DNA of 64,000 bases. It comes from Solirubrum sp044628455. GTDB taxonomy: Bacteria > Bacteroidota > Bacteroidia > Cytophagales > Hymenobacteraceae. A model generated the notes under the pieces. The model ran no database searches and was not told where the DNA came from. It saw nothing but the letters and a program-made list of their open reading frames with translations. A program made the translations under genes and the position numbers. Location: contig NZ_JBIYZW010000001.1 in the NCBI RefSeq assembly GCF_044628455.1, positions 1,798,001 to 1,862,000 of the forward strand, given 5' to 3'. The first letter of the stretch is position 1, and every line of letters begins with the position of its first letter. Below are positions 34,464 to 43,489 of this stretch, one piece after another.

Positions 34464-34485
34464 GCCCGGCGCGTATCTTCGGCGC

Positions 34486-35622
34486 GTGCTTTCCGCTGCT
34501 CCCGCACCTGCCCCGGCTTCTCCGTTCTCGTCGTCTGCCGCCGCCGGCTACCACCCCGCCCTGACCGGCCTGCGGGCCGTGGCGGCCTGGCTGATTTTCA
34601 GCTACCATTTCCAGCCCTTCAGCGGCCCGCGCTTCGGCACGCTGATTCCGGCCCTGGCCAACGAAAACTACACCGGGCAGACCATCTTTTTCGTGCTCAG
34701 CGGCCTGCTCATCGGGCTGCAGTACGCCCCGGCGGTAGCCGCGCTGCCCCGGCCGGGCTGGCCCATGGGGTTTCTGCGCAAGCGCCTCGTGCGCATCTAC
34801 CCGCTGTACTTCCTGCTCACCACCGCTGCCCTGCTGTTGAAAGCCCACGACGGCGGCTCGTTCAGCTGGACGGAATACCTGCTCAACATCAGTCTGCTGC
34901 GGGGCTTTTCCGACCAATACCTGCTCAGCGGCCTCTCGCAGGGCTGGGCCCTTACCGTGGAAGCCTGTTTTTACCTGCTGATGCCCTGGTTGCTGCTGCG
35001 CCGCGGCTCATTCGGCCCGCGCTGGCAGTGGCTGCCGGCGCTGCTGGCCGCGGGGGTGACGCTGGTCTGGCTGGCCCGGCAGCTACCCCTGGAGCCCGGT
35101 CTGGTGCTGGGCGACCTGGGTTTTATGCTGCAGGCCACCATTTTCGGGCGCTGCTTCGAGCTGCTACTGGGTTTGCAGCTGGCCGCCTGGTTTCGGCAGC
35201 GACGTGGGGCCGCTTCGGCCCGCCGCTGGGCTCCGGCTACGCTGCTGGGGCTGCTGGGGCTGCTGGGGGTACTGGCCCTGCTGGCGGCGGTGCGCGGCAG
35301 CCACGAGGCCGGCCTGCAGGCGCCGCTGGGCAAGCTGCTGCACAACGGCCTGCGCCCCGTAGCCGCTGCCCTGCTCATCTGGGGTTTGCTCACCGAGGCC
35401 TCGCCCCTGCAGTGGCTGCTGGCTACCCGCCCCATGCAGCTACTGGGCCGCACGGCCTTTGCCTTTTTGCTCGTGCACATGGGCCCGGTGCACCAGTGGC
35501 TGCGCCTGCACGTAACCACCAACCTGCTGCTATGCTTTTTGCTACTGCAGCTGCTGGCCATCGGCATCCACTTCGCGCTCGAAAAACCCCTGATTCGGCG
35601 CCTTGGCTACGCCTACCGCTGA
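34486..35622 (+). CDS. Acyltransferase 3 family membrane protein (OafA/YrhL-like)
   Basis: 378 residues from a GTG at 34486. Integral membrane O-acyltransferase with about ten hydrophobic segments. The family N-terminus YHPALTGLRAVAAWLIFSYHF contains the conserved Arg and His; FFVLSGLLIGLQY and FLRKRLVRIYPLYFLL are also diagnostic. It probably acetylates a cell-surface glycan or lipid. It ends at the bidirectional terminator before ftsZ. A weak -7-like TATCTTCG lies just before the start. Confidence 0.88.
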   Translation: MLSAAPAPAPASPFSSSAAAGYHPALTGLRAVAAWLIFSYHFQPFSGPRFGTLIPALANENYTGQTIFFVLSGLLIGLQYAPAVAALPRPGWPMGFLRKRLVRIYPLYFLLTTAALLLKAHDGGSFSWTEYLLNISLLRGFSDQYLLSGLSQGWALTVEACFYLLMPWLLLRRGSFGPRWQWLPALLAAGVTLVWLARQLPLEPGLVLGDLGFMLQATIFGRCFELLLGLQLAAWFRQRRGAASARRWAPATLLGLLGLLGVLALLAAVRGSHEAGLQAPLGKLLHNGLRPVAAALLIWGLLTEASPLQWLLATRPMQLLGRTAFAFLLVHMGPVHQWLRLHVTTNLLLCFLLLQLLAIGIHFALEKPLIRRLGYAYR

Positions 35623-35636
35623 GTTATCTGAAAACG

Positions 35637-35671
35637 AAAAGCCCCGCCGATTCTCTTCGACGGGGCTTTTT
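35637..35671. terminator. Bidirectional terminator between the acyltransferase and ftsZ
   Basis: AAAAGCCCCG and CGGGGCTTTTT form the stem, with A and T tracts on the two sides. It can end both the plus-strand acyltransferase transcript and the minus-strand dcw operon. Confidence 0.88.
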
Positions 35672-35694
35672 GGTGGCTGAATCAGCGCGGCGGC

Positions 35695-37254
35695 TTAGTC
35701 CACGTTGTCGTGCAGGAAGCGGTTGTCGCCCAGCAGCTCGTTGTCGTCCGAGAGGTTGAAGCGCGAGATGTTGCGCTCCGAGGAGGGCTGCACGTTCTCC
35801 AGCTTTACCTGACGCCGCAGGTAGGCGGGCACTTCCAGCTGCTCCTTCACCGCGTCGGTCGAGAGGCCGTTGCTGAGCTCCATCAGGCGGCGGCGGCGCT
35901 CCTCGGCGCGGGCGTCGAGGGCCTGGCGGGTAGCCGGAGCAGGGGCCGCTACCGGCGCGGGCTGGGCTTGCTGCACCACCTGGGGCTCGGGGGCCGGCGA
36001 AACCGGGAACACCACCGGCGGCACGAAGGGCGAGGCCGACTGCTCCAGCTCGTAGGTAACCTTAGGCGCTTCGGGTGCGGGCGGCGCTACCGGGGCCGGC
36101 ACCACCACGGGGGCAAAATCCGAGGGTGCCACCGGGGCGCTGGCTACCGGCCCGCTCACCACCGGGCGCACGGCCACGGGCTCGTGGCGGTCCTTGTCGA
36201 ACAAGTTGATCTGCGGGTCGGCGCTGACCGCCGGGGCGGCGGCCGGCTCCTGGTCCTTTAGCACGAAGGGCTGGGTGATGCTGTGGCCTTCGTGGGCAAA
36301 GCCAGTGGCAATAACCGTGACGCGGATGCTCTGGCCCAGTGACGGGTCGATGCCGTGGCCGAAAATCACCTCGGCGTCCTGGCCGGCTTTGTCCTGGATG
36401 TACTCCGTGATTTCCGTGAGCTCGTCCATTTCCAGCTCGGCCTGGTCGCCCGACATGATGGAGAGCAGGATTTTCTGCGCGCCGTGGATGTCGGTGTTGT
36501 TGAGCAGCGGCGAGGCCAGCGACTCTTCGGCGGCGCGGCGGGCGCGGCTTTCGCCTTCGGTAATGGCCGAGCCCATCACGGCCGCCCCCGAGTCCTTCAT
36601 GACGGTTTTCACGTCTTCAAAGTCCACGTTCACGTCGGCCGTCACCGTAATGATTTCGGCAATGGACTTGGCGGCGGTGCTCAGCACGTTGTCGGCCTTG
36701 GCGAAAGCCGAGCGGATGGGCAGGTTGCCGTACATCTCGCGCAGCTTGTCGTTGAGGATGACCAGCACCGTGTCGCAGTTCTCGCTCAGGTCGCGAATGC
36801 CCTGCTCGGCCTGCTGGCGCTTGCGGCGGCCCTCAAACATGAACGGGGCCGTAACGATGCCCACCGTGAGAATGCCCAACTCCTTGGCCACCTTGGCAAT
36901 AACCGGGGCGGCCCCGGTACCGGTGCCCCCGCCCATGCCGGCGGTGATGAACACCATCTTGGTGCCGTTGCTGAGCAGCTCGCGGATCTGCTCGCGGCTC
37001 TCGATGGCCGCCTGCTTGCCGCGCTCGGGGTTGGCGCCCGCGCCGAGGCCCTCGGTGAGGTCAACCCCAATCTGCAGCCGGTTGGGCACGGTGCTGCTTT
37101 GCAGCGCCTGCTTGTCGGTATTGCAGATGATGAACTCGACGTCCTTGATGCCCTGGGCGAACATGTGGTTCACGGCGTTGGAGCCGCCGCCGCCCACGCC
37201 AATCACCTTGATGATGGACTTGCCCTGGGGCGCAATATCAAATTTGAAATCCAT
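35695..37254 (-). CDS. ftsZ: Cell division protein FtsZ
   Basis: 519 residues. Tubulin-like GTPase that forms the division ring. N-terminal IKVIGVGGGGSNAVNHM; GTP-binding signature GGGTGTG at residues 108-114; T7-loop region NVDFEDVKTVMKDSGAAVMG. After the globular core (about 1-330) a long Pro/Ala/Val-rich linker (about 340-445) leads to a conserved-looking C-terminal part (RRRLMELSNGLS...VPAYLRRQVKLE). The long linker accounts for the greater length than E. coli FtsZ. Last gene of the dcw cluster. Confidence 0.98.
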   Translation of the reverse strand: MDFKFDIAPQGKSIIKVIGVGGGGSNAVNHMFAQGIKDVEFIICNTDKQALQSSTVPNRLQIGVDLTEGLGAGANPERGKQAAIESREQIRELLSNGTKMVFITAGMGGGTGTGAAPVIAKVAKELGILTVGIVTAPFMFEGRRKRQQAEQGIRDLSENCDTVLVILNDKLREMYGNLPIRSAFAKADNVLSTAAKSIAEIITVTADVNVDFEDVKTVMKDSGAAVMGSAITEGESRARRAAEESLASPLLNNTDIHGAQKILLSIMSGDQAELEMDELTEITEYIQDKAGQDAEVIFGHGIDPSLGQSIRVTVIATGFAHEGHSITQPFVLKDQEPAAAPAVSADPQINLFDKDRHEPVAVRPVVSGPVASAPVAPSDFAPVVVPAPVAPPAPEAPKVTYELEQSASPFVPPVVFPVSPAPEPQVVQQAQPAPVAAPAPATRQALDARAEERRRRLMELSNGLSTDAVKEQLEVPAYLRRQVKLENVQPSSERNISRFNLSDDNELLGDNRFLHDNVD

Positions 37255-37263
37255 GGCGAATTC

Positions 37264-37366
37264 AGTTTCCAGTTAACATTTATCATTTATCAGCCGCTTG
37301 GAAGTTCCTGCTACCAGTTTCTCCCCTACTGCCAAGTGCTAAATGATAAATGATCAATGTTAAATG
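37264..37366. repeat. Heptamer-word inverted repeat in the ftsA-ftsZ gap
   Basis: The clearest example of the class. Left arm: AGTTTCC, AGTTAAC, ATTTATC, ATTTATC (37264-37291). Right arm: GCTAAAT, GATAAAT, GATCAAT, GTTAAAT (37338-37365). GATAAAT is the exact complement of ATTTATC. The right arm ends two bases from the ftsA stop codon. The 46-base loop is unrelated. Confidence 0.85.
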
Positions 37367-37367
37367 C

Positions 37368-38726
37368 CTAGTACTGTTTGTCGTCGAAGTCGTCGATGAG
37401 CAGGCCCTTCGTGCGCGTGAGAATGTCGCGGAAGAAGTTGCCGGCGGCCGAGGGCTTCTTGGCCGGCGCGGGCTGCGGCTGGGTCGGGCTGGCGGCCGCG
37501 GCCGGCCGCACCGGTGCCTCGTTCTGGCGCGTGGCGGGCTGCTCGTCGTAGTGCTGGCGCATGCCGCGCTCGTCGAGCGAGCGGTAGCCGGCCAGCACCA
37601 GGCCCACCGTGGTGGCGTACATGGGCGACTTCACGGCCTCAATGCGCGACTTGCCCAAATGCTCGTTGGGGTAGCCGATGCGCGTGTCCATGCCCATGAT
37701 GTACTCGGTGAGCTGCACCAGGTTCTGCAGCTGCGCGCCGCCACCGGTGAGCACGATGCCCGCCGCCAGGCTCTTGTCGTAGCCCGTGCGCTGAATCTCG
37801 GCGTACACCAGCTCCAGGATTTCCTCCATGCGGGCCTCGATGATGTAGGCCAGGTTTTTCAGGCTGATTTCCTTGGGCGCCCGGTCGCGCAGGCCCGGAA
37901 TGCTCACGATTTCGTACTCCGAGGCTTCCTCGGCAATGGCCTTGCCGAACTTGGTCTTGAGCTGCTCGGCCTGGTTCTGCATCACCAGGCAGCCCTGCTT
38001 GATGTCGCTGGTGATGATGTTGCCGCCGAAGGGCAGCACCGCCGCGTGGCGGATGATGCCGTCCTTGAAAATGGCCAGGTCCGTCGTGCCGCCGCCGATG
38101 TCAATCAGGGCCACGCCGGCTTCCTTTTCCTCGTCCGACAGCACCGACATCGAGGAGGCCAGCGGCTCCAGAATCAGGTTGTCGATTTCCAGCCCAGCCT
38201 TGGTGACGCACTTATGGATGTTGTTGATGGCCGTGCTCTGGGCGGTGATGATGTGGAAGTTGCCCTCCAGGCGCACGCCCGACATGCCCACCGGGTCCAT
38301 GATGTTTTCCTCGTAATCCACCTTGTAGTCCTGGGGCATTACGTGGATGATTTCCGAGCCGGGCGGGGTCACCAGCCGGTACATATCGTTGGTGAGGCGG
38401 CTCACGTCGTCGTGGGTGATTTCGCTGTCGGCCGAGGCACGGGTAATCGAGCCGTTGTGCTGCAACGACTTGATGTGCTGGCCGGCAATGCCCACGTTGA
38501 CGATGCCGATATTAATTCCCGACTGTTCTTCGGCCTGGCGAATGGCGCGTTTAATGGCGTCCACCGTCTTGTCGATATTCGACACGATTCCGCGCACCAC
38601 GCCCTCGGACACGGCTTTGCCCATGCCCAGAATTTCGAGTTTGCCAAACTCATTTTTACGGCCCACCAGGGCGCAGATTTTGGTGGTGCCAATGTCGAGG
38701 CCGACTACAATCTTATCTTGCTGCAT
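37368..38726 (-). CDS. ftsA: Cell division protein FtsA
   Basis: 452 residues. Actin-like ATPase that tethers FtsZ to the membrane. Begins QDKIVVGLDIGTTKICALVG (phosphate-binding loop), with the 1C/SHS2 insert (SGINIGIVNVGIAGQHIKS), phosphate 2 VALIDIGGGTTDLAIF and adenosine motif GIVLTGGGAQLQNL. A Pro/Ala-rich C-terminal linker ends in FFRDILTRTKGLLIDD, a likely membrane-targeting helix. Between ftsQ and ftsZ. Confidence 0.97.
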   Translation of the reverse strand: MQQDKIVVGLDIGTTKICALVGRKNEFGKLEILGMGKAVSEGVVRGIVSNIDKTVDAIKRAIRQAEEQSGINIGIVNVGIAGQHIKSLQHNGSITRASADSEITHDDVSRLTNDMYRLVTPPGSEIIHVMPQDYKVDYEENIMDPVGMSGVRLEGNFHIITAQSTAINNIHKCVTKAGLEIDNLILEPLASSMSVLSDEEKEAGVALIDIGGGTTDLAIFKDGIIRHAAVLPFGGNIITSDIKQGCLVMQNQAEQLKTKFGKAIAEEASEYEIVSIPGLRDRAPKEISLKNLAYIIEARMEEILELVYAEIQRTGYDKSLAAGIVLTGGGAQLQNLVQLTEYIMGMDTRIGYPNEHLGKSRIEAVKSPMYATTVGLVLAGYRSLDERGMRQHYDEQPATRQNEAPVRPAAAASPTQPQPAPAKKPSAAGNFFRDILTRTKGLLIDDFDDKQY

Positions 38727-38810
38727 GTTGAGTTGAGGCTGGCGGGGTAATGCGGTGTAGTGGTGTTTGCAGGCCGAAAGGCCGGTAAATCAGGGGATTT
38801 AACGGCGCCG

Positions 38811-39575
38811 TTATTCGCAAATTATTTGGTTCTGGAATTCCACATTTACGCGGTGGTAAGTGTCCCATCCGAGGGCGGGCGGAATTTGGCGGTAAAATAC
38901 CATGAGTTTCGCAAATTTTTCCGGAATATTCTCCGGAAATCCAAATTCAACGCGCTGGTCACCGACTTGCTGGGTGAAAATGAGTTTTCCGTTGGGCGAA
39001 ATAAATACTTCCGCCACCTGCGCCCGCCAGAACGGCCGCTCGTCGATGTAGCGCAGAAACTCCAGGTAGCGCCGGCCCTCGGGCGCCTGAAAAAAGGCGG
39101 CGTCGAGCGGCTGACCGTTGAGCTTGGCAATGGGTACCACCCGGGCCGAGTACAGCGCCGACAGCGGCAGGGCCTGCCCGCTGGCGTCGAGGTATTCGTC
39201 TTGGCGGGCGTCGGCGTGGGTCAGGCGCGCAATGGGGCGGTTCTGGCGCACGTCGGCGTGCAGGTTGCCGGCCAAATCGCGGTACACCTGCGCGTCGCGC
39301 ACGAAGGGGTGGGTTTTAAGGCGCTGCTCCAGCGTTTTCAAATCCAGGCCCGCGGGGTCGGCGCCTACTAGGCGCTGGTGGCCGTTGCGGGTGAGCAGAC
39401 TGGTCACTTGCTGTTCGCTGATAAAGAAGTTGTTGAACTCGTTGCCGATGGTCACAATGACGCGGCCCACGGGGCGCTGGGCCTGGCGCACGGCGGCAAA
39501 CACCGACAGGCCGGATACCAGCAGCAAGCTACCGACAATGAAAAGTACATTTTTTGCCTTACGCTTCAGCGCCAT
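38811..39575 (-). CDS. ftsQ: Cell division protein FtsQ/DivIB
   Basis: 254 residues. Single-pass divisome protein: short cytoplasmic basic tail, one transmembrane segment (VLFIVGSLLLVSGLSVFAAV, about 10-29), then a periplasmic POTRA-like and beta domain (FISEQQVTSLLTRNGH...LEQRLKTHPFVRDAQVYRDLAGNLHADVRQNRPIAR). FtsQ is poorly conserved, but motif order and position between murC and ftsA support the call. Its start overlaps the murC 3' end by 17 bases. Confidence 0.92.
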   Translation of the reverse strand: MALKRKAKNVLFIVGSLLLVSGLSVFAAVRQAQRPVGRVIVTIGNEFNNFFISEQQVTSLLTRNGHQRLVGADPAGLDLKTLEQRLKTHPFVRDAQVYRDLAGNLHADVRQNRPIARLTHADARQDEYLDASGQALPLSALYSARVVPIAKLNGQPLDAAFFQAPEGRRYLEFLRYIDERPFWRAQVAEVFISPNGKLIFTQQVGDQRVEFGFPENIPEKFAKLMVFYRQIPPALGWDTYHRVNVEFQNQIICE

Positions 39576-41019
39576 ACCACTTCCGGTGCAGGATTTTTTT
39601 CAATTCCGGGACGAGCTGGTCGATGTCTCCCGCGCCTACGGTCGCCAGCACATCGAAGTTGTCGTCGCGGGCCGCGGCTTCCAGCACCTGGGGTTTGCTG
39701 AGCAAAGCCGTGCGCGGGGCCGTGAGCTGATGCAGAATGAGTTCCGACGACACGCCTTCGAGGGGCAGTTCGCGGGCCGGGTAGATGTCCAGTAAAAAAA
39801 CTTCGTCGGCCAAACTCAGGCTCTGGGCAAAGCCGGCCACGAAGTCCCGGGTGCGGGTGTAGAGGTGGGGCTGAAAAATCACGCGCAGCCGCTTGCCAGG
39901 GTACAGGGCCCGCACCGAGCGCAGGAACGCCTCGATTTCGCGGGGGTGGTGGGCGTAGTCGTCGAGGTAGGCGCGCTCCTGCCCCTTGGTCAGCACGAAC
40001 TCAAAGCGCCGCTTCACGCCGCGGTAGGCCGCCACGGCCGCCGCCAGCTTGTCGGTGGGCAAGCCCACCAGCTGGGCCGCGCCGGCCGCCGCCAGCATGT
40101 TTTCCACGTTGTGAAAGCCCGGCACGGCTAGCTCCAGATTCGGCACCGTGCCCTGCGGCCCGTGCAGGGTGAAGTGAAACTGGTAGCCGGCGGGGCGCAG
40201 GTCGGCGGCGTGCAGCTCGGGCCCCTGTTCGGGTGTGAGGCCGTAGTGCAGCACCCGCACGCCGGGTGCCACTGCCCCGGCCAGGCTCGGGTCGGCGGTG
40301 TGGTTGAGCAGCAGCGTGCCGCCGGAGCGGATCTGCCCCACGAACTGCCGGAACGACTCTACCAGCGCCGACTGCTCGCCGTAGATGTCGAGGTGGTCGG
40401 CGTCGGTACTGGTGACGATGGCCACGTCGGGGTGTAGGGTCAGAAACGAGCGGTCATACTCGTCGGCCTCCACCACGATGGGTACCTGGTCAGTTGTCAG
40501 CGGCGAGTTGGCAGTTGTCAGTTCTTCCTGCGTCGGCGGCAAAAGCATGTTCGAGCCCAGGTTCACCGAAATGCCGCCCAGGAACGCGCCGGCGGGCACG
40601 CCCGCGTGGTGCAGCAGGTGGGCCACCATGCTGCTGGTGGTGGTTTTGCCGTGGGTGCCGGCCACGGCCACGGTGCGGCGGCCGGCCGTGAGCAAACCCA
40701 GCACCTGGCTACGCTTGCGGATGTCGTAGCCCTGCTCCCGCAGCCAGGCCCACTCCCGGTGGTCCTTCGGAATGGCGGGCGTGAGCACCACCAGCGTCTG
40801 GTCGCGGTTGGCGCGCACTTCGGCGGCAATGTGCGCCGGCTCGTCGTCGTAGTGCACCTCGATGCCTTCGGCTGCCAGCGCCTCGGTCAGCGGGGTGCGG
40901 GTTTTGTCGTAGCCCCACACCTGGTGGCCATTGGCCCGGAACCAGCGCGCCAGCGCCGACATACCAATGCCGCCGATGCCGAGAAAGTACACGTAGGGAA
41001 ACTGCGCTACCGGGTTCAT
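39559..41019 (-). CDS. murC: UDP-N-acetylmuramate--L-alanine ligase
   Basis: 486 residues. Adds L-Ala to UDP-MurNAc. N-terminal YFLGIGGIGMSALARWF; ATP loop VAVAGTHGKTTTSSM; VVEADEYDRSFL; YLDDYAHHPREIEAFL near the end. Residues about 166-177 (EELTTANSPLTTDQ region) are encoded by a five-unit heptamer repeat (40489-40524), inserted between GSNMLL and IVVEADEYDRSF, where the loop is normally only a few residues long. The start overlaps the murG stop by four bases. Confidence 0.96.
   Translation of the reverse strand: MNPVAQFPYVYFLGIGGIGMSALARWFRANGHQVWGYDKTRTPLTEALAAEGIEVHYDDEPAHIAAEVRANRDQTLVVLTPAIPKDHREWAWLREQGYDIRKRSQVLGLLTAGRRTVAVAGTHGKTTTSSMVAHLLHHAGVPAGAFLGGISVNLGSNMLLPPTQEELTTANSPLTTDQVPIVVEADEYDRSFLTLHPDVAIVTSTDADHLDIYGEQSALVESFRQFVGQIRSGGTLLLNHTADPSLAGAVAPGVRVLHYGLTPEQGPELHAADLRPAGYQFHFTLHGPQGTVPNLELAVPGFHNVENMLAAAGAAQLVGLPTDKLAAAVAAYRGVKRRFEFVLTKGQERAYLDDYAHHPREIEAFLRSVRALYPGKRLRVIFQPHLYTRTRDFVAGFAQSLSLADEVFLLDIYPARELPLEGVSSELILHQLTAPRTALLSKPQVLEAAARDDNFDVLATVGAGDIDQLVPELKKILHRKWYGAEA
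40489..40524. repeat. In-frame heptamer-word repeat inside murC
   Basis: Plus-strand heptamers GTCAGTT, GTCAGCG, GCGAGTT, GGCAGTT, GTCAGTT (40489-40523), that is AACTGAC-type words on the coding strand. There is only one arm. It lies in a surface-loop position of MurC and keeps the reading frame. Confidence 0.85.
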
Positions 41020-42170
41020 CGGACCGAGGCCGCTTGGCGGCGTTCAATGAGGGTTTCCAGCTCATCCACAATGGCGCGGGTGGCCGCGGGGCGGGCCAGC
41101 GGCTCGATGCGGCGCCGCAGCTCCTGCTGCCGGGCCGGGTCGGCCAGCAGGGCCAGGGCCACGTCGTAGAGCTGCCGGGGCGCGTCGGCGTCCGACACCT
41201 GCAGGGCGGCGCCGCGGGTCGAGAGGGCCAGCGCGTTCTTGGTCTGGTGGTCTTCGGCCACGTTGGGCGAGGGTACCAGCACACAGGGCTTGCCCGTGAG
41301 GCACAGCTCCGACACCGACAAGGCCCCGGCGCGGCTCACAACCACGTCGGCGGCGGCGTAGGCCAGGTCCATGCGCTGAATAAACTCGTGGGCGTAGAGG
41401 TGGTCGGCGGCGAAGGGCGCGGCCTGCTCCTGGGCGCTGGGAAAGTACAGCTTGCCGGTTTGCCAGAGCAGCTGCACGCCCGCCTCGCGCAGGCGCGGCA
41501 GCGCGGCGGCCGTGGCCTCGTTCAGCGTGCGTGCCCCCAGGCTACCGCCCACCACCAGCAGCACCGGGCGGCTGGGGTCGAGGCCGAAGAAGCGCAGGGC
41601 CGCGGCTCGGTCGCCGCCGGCAATTTCGGCACGCACGGGGTTGCCGGTCAGCACGAGCTTGTCGGCGGGGAAAAACTTCTCCATGCCCTCGTAGGCCACG
41701 CAGACCTTATCCACGCGGCGGGCCAGCAGCTTGTTGACCAGGCCCGCGTAGGAATTCTGCTCCTGAATCAGGGCTGGAATGGCGCGCGAGGTGGCCGCCA
41801 GCAGCACCGGGGCCGAGGCGTAGCCGCCCACGCCCACCACGGCGTCGGGCCGGAAGGTTTCGAGCAGCTCACCGGCCTTGCGCACCGAGCGGAACACCTT
41901 GAGCGGGAACAGCAGGTTTTCGGGCGTGAGCCGGCGCTGCAGCCCCGAGATGTTCAGGCCCACGATGCGGTAGCCGGCCTCGGGCACGCGCGTCATTTCC
42001 ATGCGGCCCAGGGCCCCCACGAACAGGATATCGGCGTCGGGGCGGCGGCGGCGCAGCTCGTTGGCAATGGCCACGGCCGGGAAAATATGGCCACCCGTGC
42101 CCCCGCCGCTGATGATGACGCGGCAGCTGGCAGTGAGGTCGGGCTCGATATGGTGGGCCTGGTCGGGCAT
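41016..42170 (-). CDS. murG: UDP-N-acetylglucosamine--lipid I transferase MurG
   Basis: 384 residues from the ATG at 42170; a TTG at 42179 would add three residues. Makes lipid II at the inner membrane. CRVIISGGGTGGHIFPAVAIA (first Gly-rich loop), GVGGYASAPVLLAA, QEQNSYAGLVNKLL, VVGGSLGARTLNEA, and the acceptor-binding SRAGALSVSELCLTGKPCVLVPSP are all present. Between ftsW and murC, overlapping murC by four bases. Confidence 0.96.
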   Translation of the reverse strand: MPDQAHHIEPDLTASCRVIISGGGTGGHIFPAVAIANELRRRRPDADILFVGALGRMEMTRVPEAGYRIVGLNISGLQRRLTPENLLFPLKVFRSVRKAGELLETFRPDAVVGVGGYASAPVLLAATSRAIPALIQEQNSYAGLVNKLLARRVDKVCVAYEGMEKFFPADKLVLTGNPVRAEIAGGDRAAALRFFGLDPSRPVLLVVGGSLGARTLNEATAAALPRLREAGVQLLWQTGKLYFPSAQEQAAPFAADHLYAHEFIQRMDLAYAAADVVVSRAGALSVSELCLTGKPCVLVPSPNVAEDHQTKNALALSTRGAALQVSDADAPRQLYDVALALLADPARQQELRRRIEPLARPAATRAIVDELETLIERRQAASVR

Positions 42171-42180
42171 TAGTTGCAAT

Positions 42181-42301
42181 GGTTGAGTGATTGAATGAGC
42201 GAATGATTGAGCGGTTGGGTGACTGAATTATTGCGCGGCATCAGGAGCGCGCCGTCCGGCTATTCAGTCATTCAATCATTCTTTCATTTAGTCATTGATT
42301 C
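42181..42301. repeat. Octamer-word inverted repeat in the ftsW-murG gap
   Basis: Here the word is eight bases. Left arm (42181-42233): GGTTGAGT, GATTGAAT, GAGCGAAT, GATTGAGC, GGTTGGGT, GACTGAAT. Right arm (42260-42301), minus strand: GAATCAAT, GACTAAAT, GAAAGAAT, GATTGAAT, GACTGAAT. The right arm reaches the ftsW stop codon and the left arm starts ten bases before the murG start codon. Confidence 0.85.
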
Positions 42302-43481
42302 AGGCCAGCGCCGTTTGCTTGGGAATGCGGGGCGTGTCGTCGGCCTCGCCGGCCATGGGGCGGATTTCCCGGTCGCCGCGGCTCACGCTCAGAATGATGC
42401 CGATGCTGATGCCGGTAAAGATGAGCGAGGTGCCGCCCATGCTCAACATGGGCAGCGGCAGGCCGGTAATGGGGCCCAGGCCCACGGCCACGCCCATGTT
42501 TACCATGGCCTGCAGCACCAGGCTAAAGCACAGCCCCGCCGAGAGCAGCCCCCCGAAGGCGCCGTAGCTGCGCATCACGGTGAGCAGCCCCCGGTAGAGA
42601 AAGGCCAGGTAGAGGAAGAGCACGAAAACGCCGCCCACCATGCCGTATTCCTCGATGATGATGGCGTAAATGAAGTCGGAGTACGGGTGGGGCAGGATGT
42701 TGCGCTCGGTGCTGTTGCCGGGGCCCTTGCCGATGGGGCCGCCGCCGGCAATGGCAATCATGGAGTGCTCGAGCTGGAAGGGCAGCGGCTTCGACTTGTC
42801 AGTAAACGACTCGATGCGCTTTTGCACCGTGCCCCAGCGCTGGCCCAGAGTGAGGGCCCCCCCGCCCACCGTCACGCCGATGAGGATGGTGAGCAGGATG
42901 TGCTTGAGGGGCACCCGGCCAATGAACATCAGCAGCAGGCAGGTGAAAAACAGCAGCAGAGCCGTGGAGGCGTTCGACAGCACGATGATGCCGCAGATGG
43001 CGCCGATCCACAAAATCACGGGCAGCAGCGTGGTGGTGAAGTTGTCGATGTACTGCTGGCGGCGGCTGAGCATCGAAGCCAGGTGCGAAATCAACGCCAG
43101 CTTGGCCAGGTCGGAAGGCTGGAAGGTTTGGTTGATGACCGGGATGGTAAGCCAGCGCGAGGCGTCGTTGACGGTGGTGCCGCCCACGAAGTAGGTGAAG
43201 ATCAGCAGCGGCAACGACAGCAGCAGGGCGTAGAGCGACAGGCGCGAGTAGTGACGGTAGTCGATGCGGTGGGCCAGCCAGGCAAAGAACAGTCCCACCC
43301 CAATCAGGCCGGTGTGCTTGATGAGGAAGTACTCGGTGTTGCCGCCCATCTTCTTGTAGGCCAGCGTGCCCGTGGCCGAGTACACCACCGCAATGGAGAT
43401 AAACGAAAACACCAGCACGATGGCCCAGAGCACCGGGTCACCCTTCAGGTTCTTCTCCAGCCAGGTTTTAACGGGTTCCAT
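42300..43481 (-). CDS. ftsW: Septal peptidoglycan polymerase FtsW
   Basis: 393 residues. SEDS-family glycosyltransferase that polymerises lipid II at the septum. About ten transmembrane helices; conserved NDASRWLTIP, FQPSDLAKLALI, HPYSDFIYAIIIEEYG and the C-terminal GLGPITGLPLPMLSMGGTSL motif. Works with the PBP encoded upstream (47785-50115). Confidence 0.96.
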   Translation of the reverse strand: MEPVKTWLEKNLKGDPVLWAIVLVFSFISIAVVYSATGTLAYKKMGGNTEYFLIKHTGLIGVGLFFAWLAHRIDYRHYSRLSLYALLLSLPLLIFTYFVGGTTVNDASRWLTIPVINQTFQPSDLAKLALISHLASMLSRRQQYIDNFTTTLLPVILWIGAICGIIVLSNASTALLLFFTCLLLMFIGRVPLKHILLTILIGVTVGGGALTLGQRWGTVQKRIESFTDKSKPLPFQLEHSMIAIAGGGPIGKGPGNSTERNILPHPYSDFIYAIIIEEYGMVGGVFVLFLYLAFLYRGLLTVMRSYGAFGGLLSAGLCFSLVLQAMVNMGVAVGLGPITGLPLPMLSMGGTSLIFTGISIGIILSVSRGDREIRPMAGEADDTPRIPKQTALA

Positions 43482-43489
43482 CGGATGTA

